Source: Tessaracoccus sp. MC1679 (GTDB taxonomy: Bacteria; Actinomycetota; Actinomycetes; Propionibacteriales; Propionibacteriaceae). From it: a stretch of 64,000 nucleotides of DNA. The stretch's first letter is position 1. Every line of letters starts with the position of its first letter. Of this stretch, positions 1 to 11,341 are shown piece by piece. The translations under genes and the position numbers were made by a program. The notes beneath the pieces are model-generated. The model was not told where the DNA came from. It saw nothing but the letters and a program-made list of their open reading frames with translations, and did not search any database. Location: positions 62,001-126,000 of the forward strand of contig NZ_JACJGB010000001.1 in NCBI RefSeq assembly GCF_014164775.1. Reading direction: 5' to 3'.

Positions 1-504
1 CGGGACGGCCGCCTCGACGCCCTCGGGCAGCGGGATGTCCCCGACCGTCAGGTGCGAACCGGAGGAGAGGCCTTCGATCGACACGACGAACTCGGTGGGG
101 ATGCTGGCGGCCGGGGCCAGGACGCTCAGGTTGTTGAGCTCGTGGTTGACCAGGGTGCCGCGCTCGGCCTCGCCGGTGAACGTCAGCGGGACGTCGACTG
201 TGACCTTCTCGCCCGCCTTGATGAGCACGAGGTCGATGTGGTCGATGGAGTGCAGGATGGCGTGGCGCTGGACCTGCTTGGGCAGCGCGAGGAACGGCGT
301 CTTGTCGCCCTCCACGGTGATCTGAAGCAGCACGTTGGGCTGACGCAGCGCGAGGAAGGTTTCGCGAGCCGGCAGCGCCAGGTGCACGGGATCGGTGCCG
401 TGACCGTAGAGGACGGCGGGGGTGGAGCCGGCGCGGCGGAGCCTGCGCGAGGCGCCCTTGCCGAACTCGGTGCGGGTGGTGGCGGTCAGGTTGACGTCTG
501 CCAT
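1..504 (-). CDS. rplY: 50S ribosomal protein L25/general stress protein Ctc, 3' end beyond the window
   Basis: Binds 5S rRNA in the large ribosomal subunit; the long (CTC/TL5) form has an N-terminal L25 beta-barrel and a C-terminal beta domain. The 168 visible residues start MADVNLTATTRTEFGKG and continue with the family-typical RRLRRAGSTPAVLYG segment, then a second domain from about residue 95 (AGEKVTVDVPLTF). The ATG at 504 has a GAGGAGA ribosome-binding site 7 nt upstream. The gene runs off the left edge, so its C-terminus is not seen. In many actinobacteria rplY directly follows glmU-prs; here about 12 kb of sugar-utilisation genes lie between prs and rplY. Confidence 0.95.
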   Translation of the reverse strand, partial: MADVNLTATTRTEFGKGASRRLRRAGSTPAVLYGHGTDPVHLALPARETFLALRQPNVLLQITVEGDKTPFLALPKQVQRHAILHSIDHIDLVLIKAGEKVTVDVPLTFTGEAERGTLVNHELNNLSVLAPAASIPTEFVVSIEGLSSGSHLTVGDIPLPEGVEAAVP

Positions 505-574
505 GGTGAATCTCCTCAAGCTGTGGATATCTGCGCGTGCGGGCGCCGAGCGAGGAATAGAGCTAGTCGATCAC

Positions 575-631
575 GGACCCTGGGGGTCCCTCGCCAGGCA
601 GCCCGGCAAGCTTACCCCAGCCCCTCTGGGG
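575..631. terminator. Two short hairpins between the ferritin-like gene and rplY
   Basis: GGACCC-TGG-GGGTCC (575-589) and CCCCAG-CCCCT-CTGGGG (615-631) can each form a 6-bp stem just downstream of the ferritin-like gene and upstream of rplY. Neither is followed by a clear T run, so the terminator call is weak. Confidence 0.35.
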
Positions 632-645
632 CGTGCCAATCGGAT

Positions 646-1539
646 CTACAGGACGACCTGGTTGGGGCGCGGGGCATCGAAGCTCTTGCTGCCGCGATAC
701 ATCTCCACGGACTCGCGCAGCGCTTTGAGGAAGTAGGGCGGGAAGTCCATGCCCTTCTCGTTGGCCCACAACAGCTTTGCCTCGAGGCGCCCGATCTCGC
801 GCGCGTAGATCTCGATCTCGGCGTCGATGCCGAGCTCGGCCATCACACCGCCGAACTCCTGCTGGTAGTACTTCACGTAGTCGACACCCACCATCGTGAA
901 CGATTTCGAGCGCAGCAGCCGCGCCACCTGCACCTGCCAGGGCTTGAGCTCCTCGTCCTGCACCATCTTCTCGGCGCTCATCCTGTAGAACGCGAAGTGC
1001 CCGGGCTCCTGCTGCTTGATGGGGTGGATGATCGTCTCGGCGATGGCCGTCTCCCCCATGCGGGTGAGCTCCTTGATCAGCGACGAGTAGGCCAGCACCG
1101 CCTGCCGCTCTGTCGACGCGCCGGTCAGGTAGTAGAGCATGCGCGAGATGTCGTGGATGGGCTCCCAGTGCGCGAGCGCGCCGAGCAGCTTCATCCGGAG
1201 CGGGATGCTCATGAAGGGCTCCTGCGGCTCCATCCCGAGGTCGCCTTGAAGCTGATCCAGGAGGTAGCCGTGGGCCATCTCCTGGTCGTACCAGACGTCC
1301 TGGTAGAAGATGCGGTCCACCTCGCTCACGTTCGGCAGGACGGTCAGCAGCTCCAGGACGTTGCGGTCCACCTCGAGCTCGACGCGGGCCAGGTAGTCGA
1401 TGACGTGCGCGAACCGGGTGCGGACCAGCTCCGGGTTGCGCACGGTGCGGTCCGCGGAGGCCAGGCGGATAGGTGGGTGCTTGTCACCCAGCTGGAGCAC
1501 GAAGGTCCGAAGAGATGCCTCTGTGATCTTCGCGGCCAT
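646..1539 (-). CDS. Ferritin-like di-iron protein, function unknown
   Basis: Protein of 297 residues, all helical in appearance, with the spacing of a ferritin-like di-iron four-helix bundle: E in RVELEVD (about 54), DQEMAHG (E87, H90), TERQAVLAY (E144) and QQEPGHFAFY (E178, H181). This ExxH...E...ExxH pattern is shared with acyl-ACP desaturases, rubrerythrins and ribonucleotide reductase R2, so an oxygen-dependent redox role is plausible, but the substrate cannot be read from the sequence. I recall homologues in actinobacteria being mislabelled as LepA; there is no GTPase motif here. The start at 1539 is preferred over the ATG at 1566 because GAGGGGAG lies about 8 nt upstream of it. It stands alone between rplY and the rhamnose island. 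Confidence 0.75.
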   Translation of the reverse strand: MAAKITEASLRTFVLQLGDKHPPIRLASADRTVRNPELVRTRFAHVIDYLARVELEVDRNVLELLTVLPNVSEVDRIFYQDVWYDQEMAHGYLLDQLQGDLGMEPQEPFMSIPLRMKLLGALAHWEPIHDISRMLYYLTGASTERQAVLAYSSLIKELTRMGETAIAETIIHPIKQQEPGHFAFYRMSAEKMVQDEELKPWQVQVARLLRSKSFTMVGVDYVKYYQQEFGGVMAELGIDAEIEIYAREIGRLEAKLLWANEKGMDFPPYFLKALRESVEMYRGSKSFDAPRPNQVVL

Positions 1540-1620
1540 GACAGCACTCCCCTCGTTCCGCCTCAAGCATGGACCATCTCCCCAAGTGGGATGAGGTCTC
1601 GTCCACCGTGTGAGCCGGCG

Positions 1621-2652
1621 TCAGCGGGCCAGCGCGGCCGTGGACGAACGCTCGATCAGCTCCGGTCGGATCACGTGACGGGTCGGCGGGCGAGTGGGGT
1701 CGGCCAACTCGTCGAGCAGGATCTGGGCCCCGACGGACCCCATCTCGTCGCCGTGCTGGGCGACGGTGGTGAGCGTCACGGGGCCACCCCAGGCGTTGAT
1801 GTTGGCGTCGCAGCCCATCACCAGCACCTCACCGGGCACCGGCACGCCCCCGGCCGCCAGAACCTGGATGATGGCCATGCCGGTGAGGTCGGCCACGCAC
1901 ACGACACCGTCAGGGCGCAGCTGAGGATCCATGGCCAGCAGCTGACGCCCGGCGACGATGCCACCCGCGATCTGCAGATCGCTGGTCTTGATGTCGAGCA
2001 GGTCGACGGCCTGCGACTCCGCGACCGCCCGGGCGACGCCCCGCCGACGCTCGTCGGCCGGCTGGAGCGATTCGGGGACCCCGACGAAGGCGAGGCGGCG
2101 ACAGCCACGGCCGATCAGATGGCTGGCCGCGAGGTAGCCCACGTGCTCGTTGTCCACCAGGACCGTGGACCACGAGGCACCCGGTGTGTCGTGGTTGAGG
2201 ACGACGACGCGTCGGCCGTGGGAGCCGAGCCGATCGATGTCATCGTCGGGGTCGAACTGGGGCGCCAACAGGATGCCTGCCACCCGCGTCTCGTCGAAGT
2301 AGTCCAGATGCTCGCGCTGCTGGCGCTGGTCGGTGTCGGAGTCGGTGATCACCAGTTGGTGGCCCCGCTCCCGAATGGTGGCCTGAGCGCCTCTGGCGAT
2401 GTCCACGAAGAGGCTGTTGCTGAGGTCGAACACGTTGAGCCCGATGGTGTGCGAGGTAGCCCCGACGAGGGAGCGGGCATTGAGGTTGCGCACGAAGCCG
2501 AGGCGGGTGATCGCGGCCTGCACCCGCTCGACGGTCTCCGGTCGGCAACCCTGCGGCTTGTTGAGCACGTTGGACACCGTGCCGAGAGAGACGCCCGCCT
2601 CGCGGGCGACGTCGTTCATGCTGGGCAGGCGCCCCCCGGCGCGCGGATTCAT
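1621..2652 (-). CDS. LacI-family transcriptional regulator, probably of the rhamnose regulon
   Basis: 343-residue repressor with an N-terminal LacI helix-turn-helix (MNDVAREAGVSLGTVSNVLN, about residues 10-30), hinge, and a periplasmic-binding-protein-like effector domain (GLNVFDLSNSLFVDIARG; ends HVIRPELIERSS). Transcribed divergently from the GH78 rhamnosidase, with the palindrome TGAAACGTTTCA between them and a degenerate copy (TGAAACGCTCCA) just upstream of its own -10, so autoregulation is likely. The start at 2652 is supported by TACATT 7 nt upstream, a -10 placed for a leaderless transcript; longer in-frame starts would put the operator inside the coding region. The recognition helix (LGTVSNV) closely resembles that of the second LacI protein at 9079 (IGTVSNV), so both may bind the same operators. 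Confidence 0.92.
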   Translation of the reverse strand: MNPRAGGRLPSMNDVAREAGVSLGTVSNVLNKPQGCRPETVERVQAAITRLGFVRNLNARSLVGATSHTIGLNVFDLSNSLFVDIARGAQATIRERGHQLVITDSDTDQRQQREHLDYFDETRVAGILLAPQFDPDDDIDRLGSHGRRVVVLNHDTPGASWSTVLVDNEHVGYLAASHLIGRGCRRLAFVGVPESLQPADERRRGVARAVAESQAVDLLDIKTSDLQIAGGIVAGRQLLAMDPQLRPDGVVCVADLTGMAIIQVLAAGGVPVPGEVLVMGCDANINAWGGPVTLTTVAQHGDEMGSVGAQILLDELADPTRPPTRHVIRPELIERSSTAALAR

Positions 2653-2678
2653 AGGCAGCAATGTAGGCGCTCCGAAGA

Positions 2679-2765
2679 TGAAACGCTCCATCCACCGCGA
2701 AACGGAACCCAGAACAGGGCTTGACGAACTCCTCCCCTCGGGCCACCATAAGATGAAACGTTTCA
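2679..2765. promoter_or_regulatory. Divergent lacI/GH78 control region with two TGAAACG operators
   Basis: A perfect 12-bp palindrome TGAAACGTTTCA lies at 2754-2765 and a partial copy TGAAACGCTCCA at 2679-2690, 75 bp apart. On the plus strand TTGACG (2721-2726) and CACCAT (2744-2749) are spaced 17 bp, placing the predicted GH78 transcription start inside the perfect operator. On the minus strand the partial operator sits about 15 bp upstream of the regulator's -10 TACATT. The arrangement suits repression of both directions, possibly with looping. Confidence 0.8.
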
Positions 2766-2799
2766 CGAGGAAGCGTCAGTCTCAACGTCGAGGAAGCAG

Positions 2800-5574
<2,775 letters not shown>

Positions 5575-5580
5575 CGAAAC

Positions 5581-5631
5581 CTCAGTTGGCTACGGTCGAC
5601 GCCTCACGGCGTCGGCCGTGACCAAACTGAG
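5581..5631 (+). terminator. Long hairpin after the rhamnosidase gene
   Basis: CTCAGTT...CGACGCC (5581-5603) pairs with GGCGTCGG...AACTGAG (5608-5631) around a TCAC loop, forming a stem of over 20 bp with few mismatches, starting 7 nt after the stop. No T run follows, as is common in high-GC genomes. Confidence 0.65.
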
Positions 5632-5643
5632 ACCTACAAACGC

Positions 5644-5702
5644 TTGACAGGCCCAGGGCCGACATTTTAACCTTTCAACATGCAGATGAAACGTTTCATC
5701 TG
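5644..5702 (+). promoter_or_regulatory. Promoter and LacI operator of the rhamnoside importer operon
   Basis: TTGACA (5644-5649) and TAACCT (5668-5673) form a promoter with an 18-bp spacer. About 14 bp further on lies a perfect 20-bp palindrome (5683-5702) whose core is TGAAACGTTTCA (5687-5698), identical to the operator before the rhamnosidase gene. A repressor bound there would block elongation from this promoter. Confidence 0.82.
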
Positions 5703-5726
5703 ATTGAGTCCAACGGAGGGCACTAC

Positions 5727-7064
5727 ATGAATCTCAAGAAGACCGGAATCGCCAGCATGGCGATCGTCGCGGCCGCAGCACTGGCCGCCTGCAGCCCCGG
5801 ATCTCTCGGCTCCGCCGAAAGCGAAGCCCCCTCGGGGAGCGGCGCCCCTGCCGCTGAGGCCGTCGAAATCACCCTGCTCGTCGACAACTCCGAGACGTCC
5901 CTCAACACTGCCAACGCCATCGCCGAGGGCTTCAACGCGGCGCAGTCAGAGGTGGTCGTCGAGGTCGAGTCCCGCCCGCAGGGCGCCGACGGTGACAACA
6001 TCGTCAAGACCCGCCTCGCCACCGACGAGATGAGCGACGTGTTCTGGTACAACTCCGGATCACTGCTCCAGGCACTGGACCCCACCACCACGCTGGTCGA
6101 CCTCTCCGGCGAGGCCCTTGCCGAGCGTGTCGACGACACCTTCAAGACCGCCGTGAGCAGCGGCGACGCCATGTTCGGCGTCCCCGTCGGCCAGGCCATG
6201 GGCGGCGGCATCCTCTACAACAAGGCCGTCTACGCGGACCTCGGCCTCGAGGTCCCCACCACCTGGGACGAGTTCATGGCCAACAACGAGGCCATCAAGG
6301 CAGCCGGCATCGATCCCGTCATCCAGAGCTACGGCGACACCTGGACCTCGCAGTTGTTCATTCTGGCCGATTTCTACAACGTGACCGCGGTTGAGCCCGA
6401 TTGGGCCGAGCAGTACACCGCCAACCAGGCCAAGTACGTCGACGAGCCCGCGCTCAAGGGATTCCAGCGGCTCCAAGAGGTCTACGAGGCCGGCTACGTG
6501 AACGAGGACTTCGCCACCGCGAAGCTGGATCAGGCGCTGAACCAGCTGGTGACCGGCTCCGGCGCGCACTACCCGATGCTCTCCTTCGTGATCAACACCT
6601 ACGTCGGCCTGTCGGACGACGCCGCTGAGAACATCGGCTTCTTCGCCCAGCCGGGCGACGACGCGGCCAAGAACGGCCTCACCGCCTGGACCCCGGCCGG
6701 TCTCTACATCCCTAAGACCACCGAGGGCGATCAGCTCGAGGCGGCCAAGAAGTTCGTGGACTGGGTGGCCACCCCCGAGGCCTGCGACGCGCAGACCGCC
6801 GCGGTGACCCCCACCGGCCCGTACCTGGTCGAAGGCTGCGAGCTCCCCGCCGACCTGCCGGCCGCAGTGGGAGATCTCCAGACCTACTTCGACAACGGCA
6901 TGGCCAGCCCGGCTCTTGAGTTCCTGTCCCCCGTCAAGGGCCCGAACCTCGAGAAGATCACCGTCGAGGTCGGCTCCGGCATCCGCTCCGCCGCTGACGG
7001 CGCCCAGCTCTACGACCAGGACGTCGAGAAGCAGGCCCAGCAGCTGGGCCTCGAGGGCTGGTGA
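5727..7064 (+). CDS. ABC sugar importer, substrate-binding lipoprotein (rhamnose locus)
   Basis: Extracellular solute-binding protein of the family that serves MalF/MalG-type permeases, 445 residues. The N-terminus is a lipoprotein signal: basic MNLKK, a hydrophobic run and lipobox LAAC (Cys22), followed by a Ser/Pro/Glu-rich linker. The body has the expected two-lobed features (EITLLVDNSETSLNTANAIAEGFN; DVFWYNSGS; MGGGILYNKAVY). It would capture rhamnose-containing oligosaccharides or glycosides outside the cell. GGAGGG lies 7 nt upstream of the ATG. It is the first gene of an operon with two permeases and a LacI regulator; an intercistronic hairpin after it may raise its level over the permeases. 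The exact ligand is inferred from neighbours only. Confidence 0.9.
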   Translation: MNLKKTGIASMAIVAAAALAACSPGSLGSAESEAPSGSGAPAAEAVEITLLVDNSETSLNTANAIAEGFNAAQSEVVVEVESRPQGADGDNIVKTRLATDEMSDVFWYNSGSLLQALDPTTTLVDLSGEALAERVDDTFKTAVSSGDAMFGVPVGQAMGGGILYNKAVYADLGLEVPTTWDEFMANNEAIKAAGIDPVIQSYGDTWTSQLFILADFYNVTAVEPDWAEQYTANQAKYVDEPALKGFQRLQEVYEAGYVNEDFATAKLDQALNQLVTGSGAHYPMLSFVINTYVGLSDDAAENIGFFAQPGDDAAKNGLTAWTPAGLYIPKTTEGDQLEAAKKFVDWVATPEACDAQTAAVTPTGPYLVEGCELPADLPAAVGDLQTYFDNGMASPALEFLSPVKGPNLEKITVEVGSGIRSAADGAQLYDQDVEKQAQQLGLEGW

Positions 7065-7099
7065 TCCACCCCGGCCCGTGAGGGCCGGCACACACCCGC

Positions 7100-7135
7100 G
7101 GAGGGTGGGGGTCGTTCGCTCCTCCCCCACCCTCC
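7100..7135 (+). other. Intercistronic hairpin between binding protein and permease genes
   Basis: GGAGGGTGGGGG (7100-7111) is a perfect 12-bp inverted repeat of CCCCCACCCTCC (7124-7135). Such structures after the binding-protein gene often act as partial terminators or protect the upstream mRNA, giving more binding protein than permease. Role inferred. Confidence 0.7.
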
Positions 7136-7214
7136 TCCCTTGTCCCCGCGACACTGAAACCAGCGGCACCGCAGCCGCCCACGACGACGTGACCTTCAGC
7201 CATCAGGAGCCTCC

Positions 7215-8147
7215 ATGTCCGCCATCCACTCCCCACCGCGCGCGGCTGCCGGGCCGCAGTCGGCCGCCAAACCTCGCATCTCCCCCGTGCACATCGACAA
7301 GAGCTACCCGCTGTGGTTCTTCCTACCGGGCGGCATCGTGTTCATCGCCCTCTTCATCGTCCCCACCGTCCTGTCCTTCTACTTCGCGTTCACCAGGTGG
7401 ACGCTGTTCAAGGCCACGTTCGTCGGCTTCGACAACTTCGTCACCTTCTTCAGCGAGCCCGGCCTCGTCGGCGCGCTGATCAATACGCTCATCTACGCGT
7501 TCGTCACCTCGGGCGCCAAGGTGGTGCTGGGCATGCTGCTGGCCGTCATCCTGGTCCAGCAGATCTGGGCGCGCGGCTACCTGCGCTCGGTCACCTTCTT
7601 CCCGGTGCTGGTCTCGGCCGTCGGCGTGGGCCTCACGTTCCAGGTGCTGCTCAACCCCACGTCGGGCGTGGTCAACGCAGCCCTGGGCGTGGTCGGCATC
7701 GAGGGCCCCCGTTGGCTCGTCGACCCCAACATCGCGCTGCTCACCGTGGCGGCCATCGACGTCTGGAAGGGCATCGGCCTGGCCACACTGATCTACATCG
7801 CCGGCCTGGTGGCCATCCCCCAGGAGTACTACGAAGCCGCCAAGGTGGACGGCGCCAGCGCGTGGGACATCTTCCGCAGCATCATGCTGCCGCTCTCGTT
7901 CCCCGCCACCTCGACGGTGATCATCCTGTCGCTGATCGGCGGCCTGCGCTCCTTCGACCTCATCTGGACCACCACCCAGGGCGGTCCCGGCTTCGCCTCG
8001 GACGTCATCGCCTCGGTGATCTACAAGCAGTACCAGGCGGGCTTCTACGGCCTCTCCACCGCGGGCAACGTCATCCTCTTCATCGTCGTGACCGCGATCA
8101 TCTACCCGCTCTCGCGGTGGCTCAACTCAAAGGAGGTGGCCCAGTGA
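7215..8147 (+). CDS. ABC sugar importer, permease (MalF/UgpA type)
   Basis: Inner-membrane subunit of a carbohydrate importer, 310 residues with about six membrane spans. The ATPase-coupling EAA motif is visible as EYYEAAKVDGASAWDIF, followed by IMLP. The cytoplasmic N-terminus (about 35 residues) precedes the first span (WFFLPGGIVFIALFIVPTVL). GGAG lies 6 nt upstream of the ATG. Its stop overlaps the GTG start of the next permease by 4 nt (GTGA), so the two are translationally coupled. No ATP-binding subunit is encoded in the locus. Confidence 0.92.
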   Translation: MSAIHSPPRAAAGPQSAAKPRISPVHIDKSYPLWFFLPGGIVFIALFIVPTVLSFYFAFTRWTLFKATFVGFDNFVTFFSEPGLVGALINTLIYAFVTSGAKVVLGMLLAVILVQQIWARGYLRSVTFFPVLVSAVGVGLTFQVLLNPTSGVVNAALGVVGIEGPRWLVDPNIALLTVAAIDVWKGIGLATLIYIAGLVAIPQEYYEAAKVDGASAWDIFRSIMLPLSFPATSTVIILSLIGGLRSFDLIWTTTQGGPGFASDVIASVIYKQYQAGFYGLSTAGNVILFIVVTAIIYPLSRWLNSKEVAQ

Positions 8148-8977
8148 CCAGGATGAAGCCCATCGGCTACATCATCGGGATCATCGGGATCGCGCTCACC
8201 AGCGTCATCTTCCTGCTCCCCTTCGCCTTCATCCTGCTCACGGCCATGAAGCCGCAGAAGGAGGCCAACCTTCTGCAGTTCTCCTGGCCCGAGCAGATCG
8301 TGCTGTGGGAGAACATCGTCACGGTCATCCAGACCCGGGACTTCATGCTCATCATCGCGTTCATCAACTCCACCATCCTCACCGTGGCCAGCGTCACGCT
8401 GATGGTGATCTTCGGCGCGATGGTCGCCTACGTGCTGCAGCGTCGCAAGAGCTGGCTGAACCCGTGGATCAACGGTCTCGTGCTCGCCGGCCTCATCATC
8501 CCGCCCGCCGTCGTGCCCACCATCTGGGTGATGCAGACGCTCGGCATCTTCAAGACGCTGCCCGGCCTGATCCTCATCGAGGTGGCGTTCGGCCTGTCGT
8601 TCACCGTCCTCATGATGCGTGCGTTCATCGCCGGGATCCCCAAGGAGATCGACGAGGCGGCCATCGTCGACGGCGCCGGGCCGATGCGGCTGTTCTTCCA
8701 GGTGGTCCTCCCGCTGCTCCGGGGCGTCATCATCACCGTCGTGGTGGTGCAGTCGGTGTTCGTGTTCAACGACTTCCAGAACCCGCTCTACTTCCTCCCG
8801 GGGGACCAGAACGCCACGGTGCAGCTGACGCTGTTCAACTTCCAGAGCCAGTTCAACACGTCCTACAACCTGCTGTTCACCAACATCATGCTCATCACCA
8901 TCCCGCCGCTGATCATGTACATCTTCTTCCAGCGCCAGATCGTGGCCGGGATGACATCGGGAGCGGTGAAGGGATGA
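8144..8977 (+). CDS. ABC sugar importer, permease (MalG/UgpE type)
   Basis: Second membrane subunit of the rhamnoside importer, 277 residues, six predicted spans, EAA motif at KEIDEAAIVDGAGPMRLFF. The GTG at 8144 is chosen because AGGAGG (8131-8136) lies 7 nt upstream and it overlaps the preceding stop by 4 nt; an ATG at 8153 is possible. Its length is the same as that of the arabinoside-locus paralogue once the frameshift in that gene is repaired. Confidence 0.9.
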   Translation: MTRMKPIGYIIGIIGIALTSVIFLLPFAFILLTAMKPQKEANLLQFSWPEQIVLWENIVTVIQTRDFMLIIAFINSTILTVASVTLMVIFGAMVAYVLQRRKSWLNPWINGLVLAGLIIPPAVVPTIWVMQTLGIFKTLPGLILIEVAFGLSFTVLMMRAFIAGIPKEIDEAAIVDGAGPMRLFFQVVLPLLRGVIITVVVVQSVFVFNDFQNPLYFLPGDQNATVQLTLFNFQSQFNTSYNLLFTNIMLITIPPLIMYIFFQRQIVAGMTSGAVKG

Positions 8978-9078
8978 CCATCGCGACGGGGTCGTCGTCG
9001 CGGCGCCCTCGTCGTCCGCGGCCCGAGGGGGGTCGGCGCGTAAAGTATGCGCAGCCCCCCGAATCCGAACGGAGTCCG

Positions 9079-10095
9079 GTGAACCATCCGCGCCTCAGCA
9101 TGCGTGACGTGGCCGAGATGGCGCGCGTGTCCATCGGCACCGTGTCCAACGTCATCAACAACCCCGAGCGGGTACTCCCGGCAACCCGTGAGCGCGTGGA
9201 AGAGGCCATCCGCCACCTTGGCTGGGCGCCCAATCAACAGGCTCAGGCGCTGCGGGCCGGGAAGAGCAAAGTAATCGGGCTGGCCGTGATGGACGTGGCC
9301 AACCCGTTCTTCGCCGACGTCCTGCGCGGCGCCCAGGGCAGGCTGGAGGAGGCGGGCTACGCGGCCACCATCGGTGACTCGGACAACCGCCCTGAGCGGG
9401 AGGCCTCCGCGCTGCGCTCGTTCCGGGACCAGCGGGTCCGGGGCGTGATCCTCGGGCCGATCGGCGCCACGCCACCAGAGGTCGACGCCCTGCTCCAGGC
9501 GCGCATCCCCACAGTGCTGGTGGACCGGGCCCACGGCGGGACAGGCTGCACCGTCGGCGTCGACGACGTGGCGGGCGGGCGGATCGCCGCCGAGCATCTC
9601 ATCGCCCAGGGGCACACGGCGCTCGCCTTCGTCGGCGGCCCGTCGTCGCTGGCGCAGGTCAGGGATCGACGCGAGGGTGCCGAGCGGGCCGCGGCTGCGG
9701 CCGGCGTCAGCATTCTCGCGATCTCCGTCGACGCGCTGGACTTCGCGTCGGGCCGTGCGGCGGCGGAGCAGCTGGCGCTGCTGTCAGCCTCGGAGCGCCC
9801 CACGGGGATCTTCTGCGCCAACGACATGATCGCGATCGGGCTCCTGCAGGGCCTGGTGGCGGCCAGGATCAGAGTCCCGCACGACGTTGCCATCGTCGGC
9901 TACGACGACATCGACTTCGCCGCCGCCGCGGCCGTGCCGCTGTCTTCCGTGGCGCAGCCGAGACGCGAGCTGGGGTCATCCGCGGCAGAACTTCTGCTGC
10001 AGGAGCTGGAGGACCAGGACCACGGCCGCCCGCACGAGCACCGCACGATCACCTTCACCCCCACCCTGGTAGCCCGGGCGTCAAGCGTCTCGTAG
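9079..10095 (+). CDS. LacI-family transcriptional regulator, second regulator of the rhamnose island
   Basis: 338-residue repressor: HTH LSMRDVAEMARVSIGTVSNV near the N-terminus, then an effector domain (VIGLAVMDVANPFFADVLRG; CANDMIAIGLLQGL; VAIVGYDDIDFAAAAAVPLSSV) typical of sugar-sensing LacI proteins. The GTG at 9079 has GGAG 4 nt upstream and gives the usual short N-terminus. An in-frame ATG at 8974 overlaps the permease stop but would add 35 residues of low-complexity Arg/Pro/Ser sequence, so it is less likely. A TAAAGT box (9042-9047) hints at an additional promoter. It sits between the importer and the rhaI operon, both of which carry TGAAACG operators. Confidence 0.88.
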   Translation: MNHPRLSMRDVAEMARVSIGTVSNVINNPERVLPATRERVEEAIRHLGWAPNQQAQALRAGKSKVIGLAVMDVANPFFADVLRGAQGRLEEAGYAATIGDSDNRPEREASALRSFRDQRVRGVILGPIGATPPEVDALLQARIPTVLVDRAHGGTGCTVGVDDVAGGRIAAEHLIAQGHTALAFVGGPSSLAQVRDRREGAERAAAAAGVSILAISVDALDFASGRAAAEQLALLSASERPTGIFCANDMIAIGLLQGLVAARIRVPHDVAIVGYDDIDFAAAAAVPLSSVAQPRRELGSSAAELLLQELEDQDHGRPHEHRTITFTPTLVARASSVS

Positions 10096-10105
10096 TCCCC
10101 CGACG

Positions 10106-10160
10106 TTGACCCCACACCCACAGAGTTGTATCGTTTCAATCAATCGCCTGAAACGATTAA
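10106..10160 (+). promoter_or_regulatory. rhaI promoter with two LacI half-palindromic operators
   Basis: TTGACC (10106-10111) and TATCGT (10129-10134) are spaced exactly 17 bp. Operator-like TGTATCGTTTCA (10127-10138) overlaps the -10 and TGAAACGATTAA (10149-10160) follows; each matches TGAAACGTTTCA at 10 of 12 positions. Their centres are 22 bp apart, about two helical turns, allowing side-by-side repressor binding. Confidence 0.8.
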
Positions 10161-10180
10161 AGCGCGAGGAGGCGCCCACC

Positions 10181-11341
10181 ATGATCAGCACCATCAGCAA
10201 GCAACTCGAGGACCAGGTCATCGAGGTCCCGTCGTGGGCCTACGGCAACTCGGGCACCCGGTTCCGCGTGTTCGGCACCCCCGGCACCCCCCGGACCATC
10301 CAGGAGAAGCTGGCCGACGCCGCCCAGGTGAACCTGTACACCGGCCTGTCGCCGAAGGTCGCCCTGCACTACCCCTGGGACAAAGTCGAGGACTGGAGCG
10401 CGCTCAAGACCTACGCCGCCGATCTGGGCGTCGAGCTCGGCACGGTGAACTCCAACACGTTCCAGGACGAGGCCTACAAGTTCGGCAGCCTCGCCCACAA
10501 CGACCCAAAGGTCCGCCAGATGGCGATCGACCACCACCTCGAGTGCCTGGGCATCATGACCGAGATCGGCTCGCAGGACCTCAAGATCTGGCTCGCGGAC
10601 GGCTCCAACTACCCCGGCCAGGGCGACATCCGCCGTCGTCAGGACTGGTTGGCAGACTCCCTGGCCAAAATCTACAGCCAGCTCGGCGCGGAGCAGCGCC
10701 TGGTGCTGGAGTACAAGTTCTTCGAGCCGGCCTTCTACCACATGGACGTGCCGGACTGGGGCACCTCCTACGCGCACGTCAACGCGCTCGGCGACCGCGC
10801 GCTGGTCTGCCTCGACACGGGCCACCACGCGCCTGGCACCAACATCGAGTTCATCGTCGCCCAGCTGCTGCGCCTCGGGAAGCTCGGCTCGTTCGACTTC
10901 AACTCGCGCTTCTACGCCGACGACGATCTCGTGGTGGGCGCGGCCGATCCGTTCCAGCTGTTCCGCATCCTCTGGGAGGTGCGCCGCGGCGGCGGCCTCG
11001 ACCCGGCCAACGGCGTGGCGTTCATGCTGGACCAGTGCCACAACGTCGAGGACAAGATCCCCGGCCAGATCCGCTCCGTGCTCAACGTCCAGGAGATGAC
11101 GGCCCGCGTGCTGCTCGTCGACGCCGACGCCCTGCAGGACGCCCAGGACTCCAACGACGTCCTCGGCGCCAACGCCATCATGATGGACGCCTTCTACACC
11201 GACGTGCGGCCCATGCTGGCCGAGTGGCGCGAGTCGCGGGGGCTGGCTGGCGACCCCATGAAGGCGTTCGCCGATTCGGGCTACCTCGCCAAGATCGCTG
11301 AGGAGCGCGTGGGCGGGGCTCAGGCGGGCTGGGGAGCCTGA
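10181..11341 (+). CDS. rhaI: L-rhamnose isomerase, RhaI type
   Basis: Converts L-rhamnose to L-rhamnulose in the cytoplasm, the first step of phosphorylating rhamnose breakdown. The 386 residues belong to the xylose-isomerase-like TIM-barrel RhaI group known from Pseudomonas stutzeri and actinobacteria rather than E. coli RhaA. Metal and substrate site segments are visible: GTVNSNTFQDEAYKFGS, LEYKFFEPAFYH, CLDTGHHAPGTNIEF, SFDFNSRFYADDDL and MLDQCHNVEDKIPG. AGGAGG (10167-10172) is 8 nt before the ATG. The stop overlaps the start of the kinase-aldolase gene by one base (TGATG), so the two are coupled. Confidence 0.93.
   Translation: MISTISKQLEDQVIEVPSWAYGNSGTRFRVFGTPGTPRTIQEKLADAAQVNLYTGLSPKVALHYPWDKVEDWSALKTYAADLGVELGTVNSNTFQDEAYKFGSLAHNDPKVRQMAIDHHLECLGIMTEIGSQDLKIWLADGSNYPGQGDIRRRQDWLADSLAKIYSQLGAEQRLVLEYKFFEPAFYHMDVPDWGTSYAHVNALGDRALVCLDTGHHAPGTNIEFIVAQLLRLGKLGSFDFNSRFYADDDLVVGAADPFQLFRILWEVRRGGGLDPANGVAFMLDQCHNVEDKIPGQIRSVLNVQEMTARVLLVDADALQDAQDSNDVLGANAIMMDAFYTDVRPMLAEWRESRGLAGDPMKAFADSGYLAKIAEERVGGAQAGWGA

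Noticed and set aside
646-1539. LepA-like GTPase annotation for the ferritin-like protein
   Set aside because: No P-loop or GTPase motif; the ExxH di-iron pattern is clear.
52-2724. Very long open frame on the plus strand (890 codons) over rplY, the ferritin-like gene and lacI
   Set aside because: It is antisense to three genes with clear motifs; its His/Asp/Arg-rich translation is the usual mirror of high-GC genes.
8974-9078. Upstream ATG for the second LacI regulator
   Set aside because: It would add 35 residues of Arg/Pro/Ser-rich sequence before the HTH; LacI proteins start a few residues before it and the GTG at 9079 has GGAG upstream.
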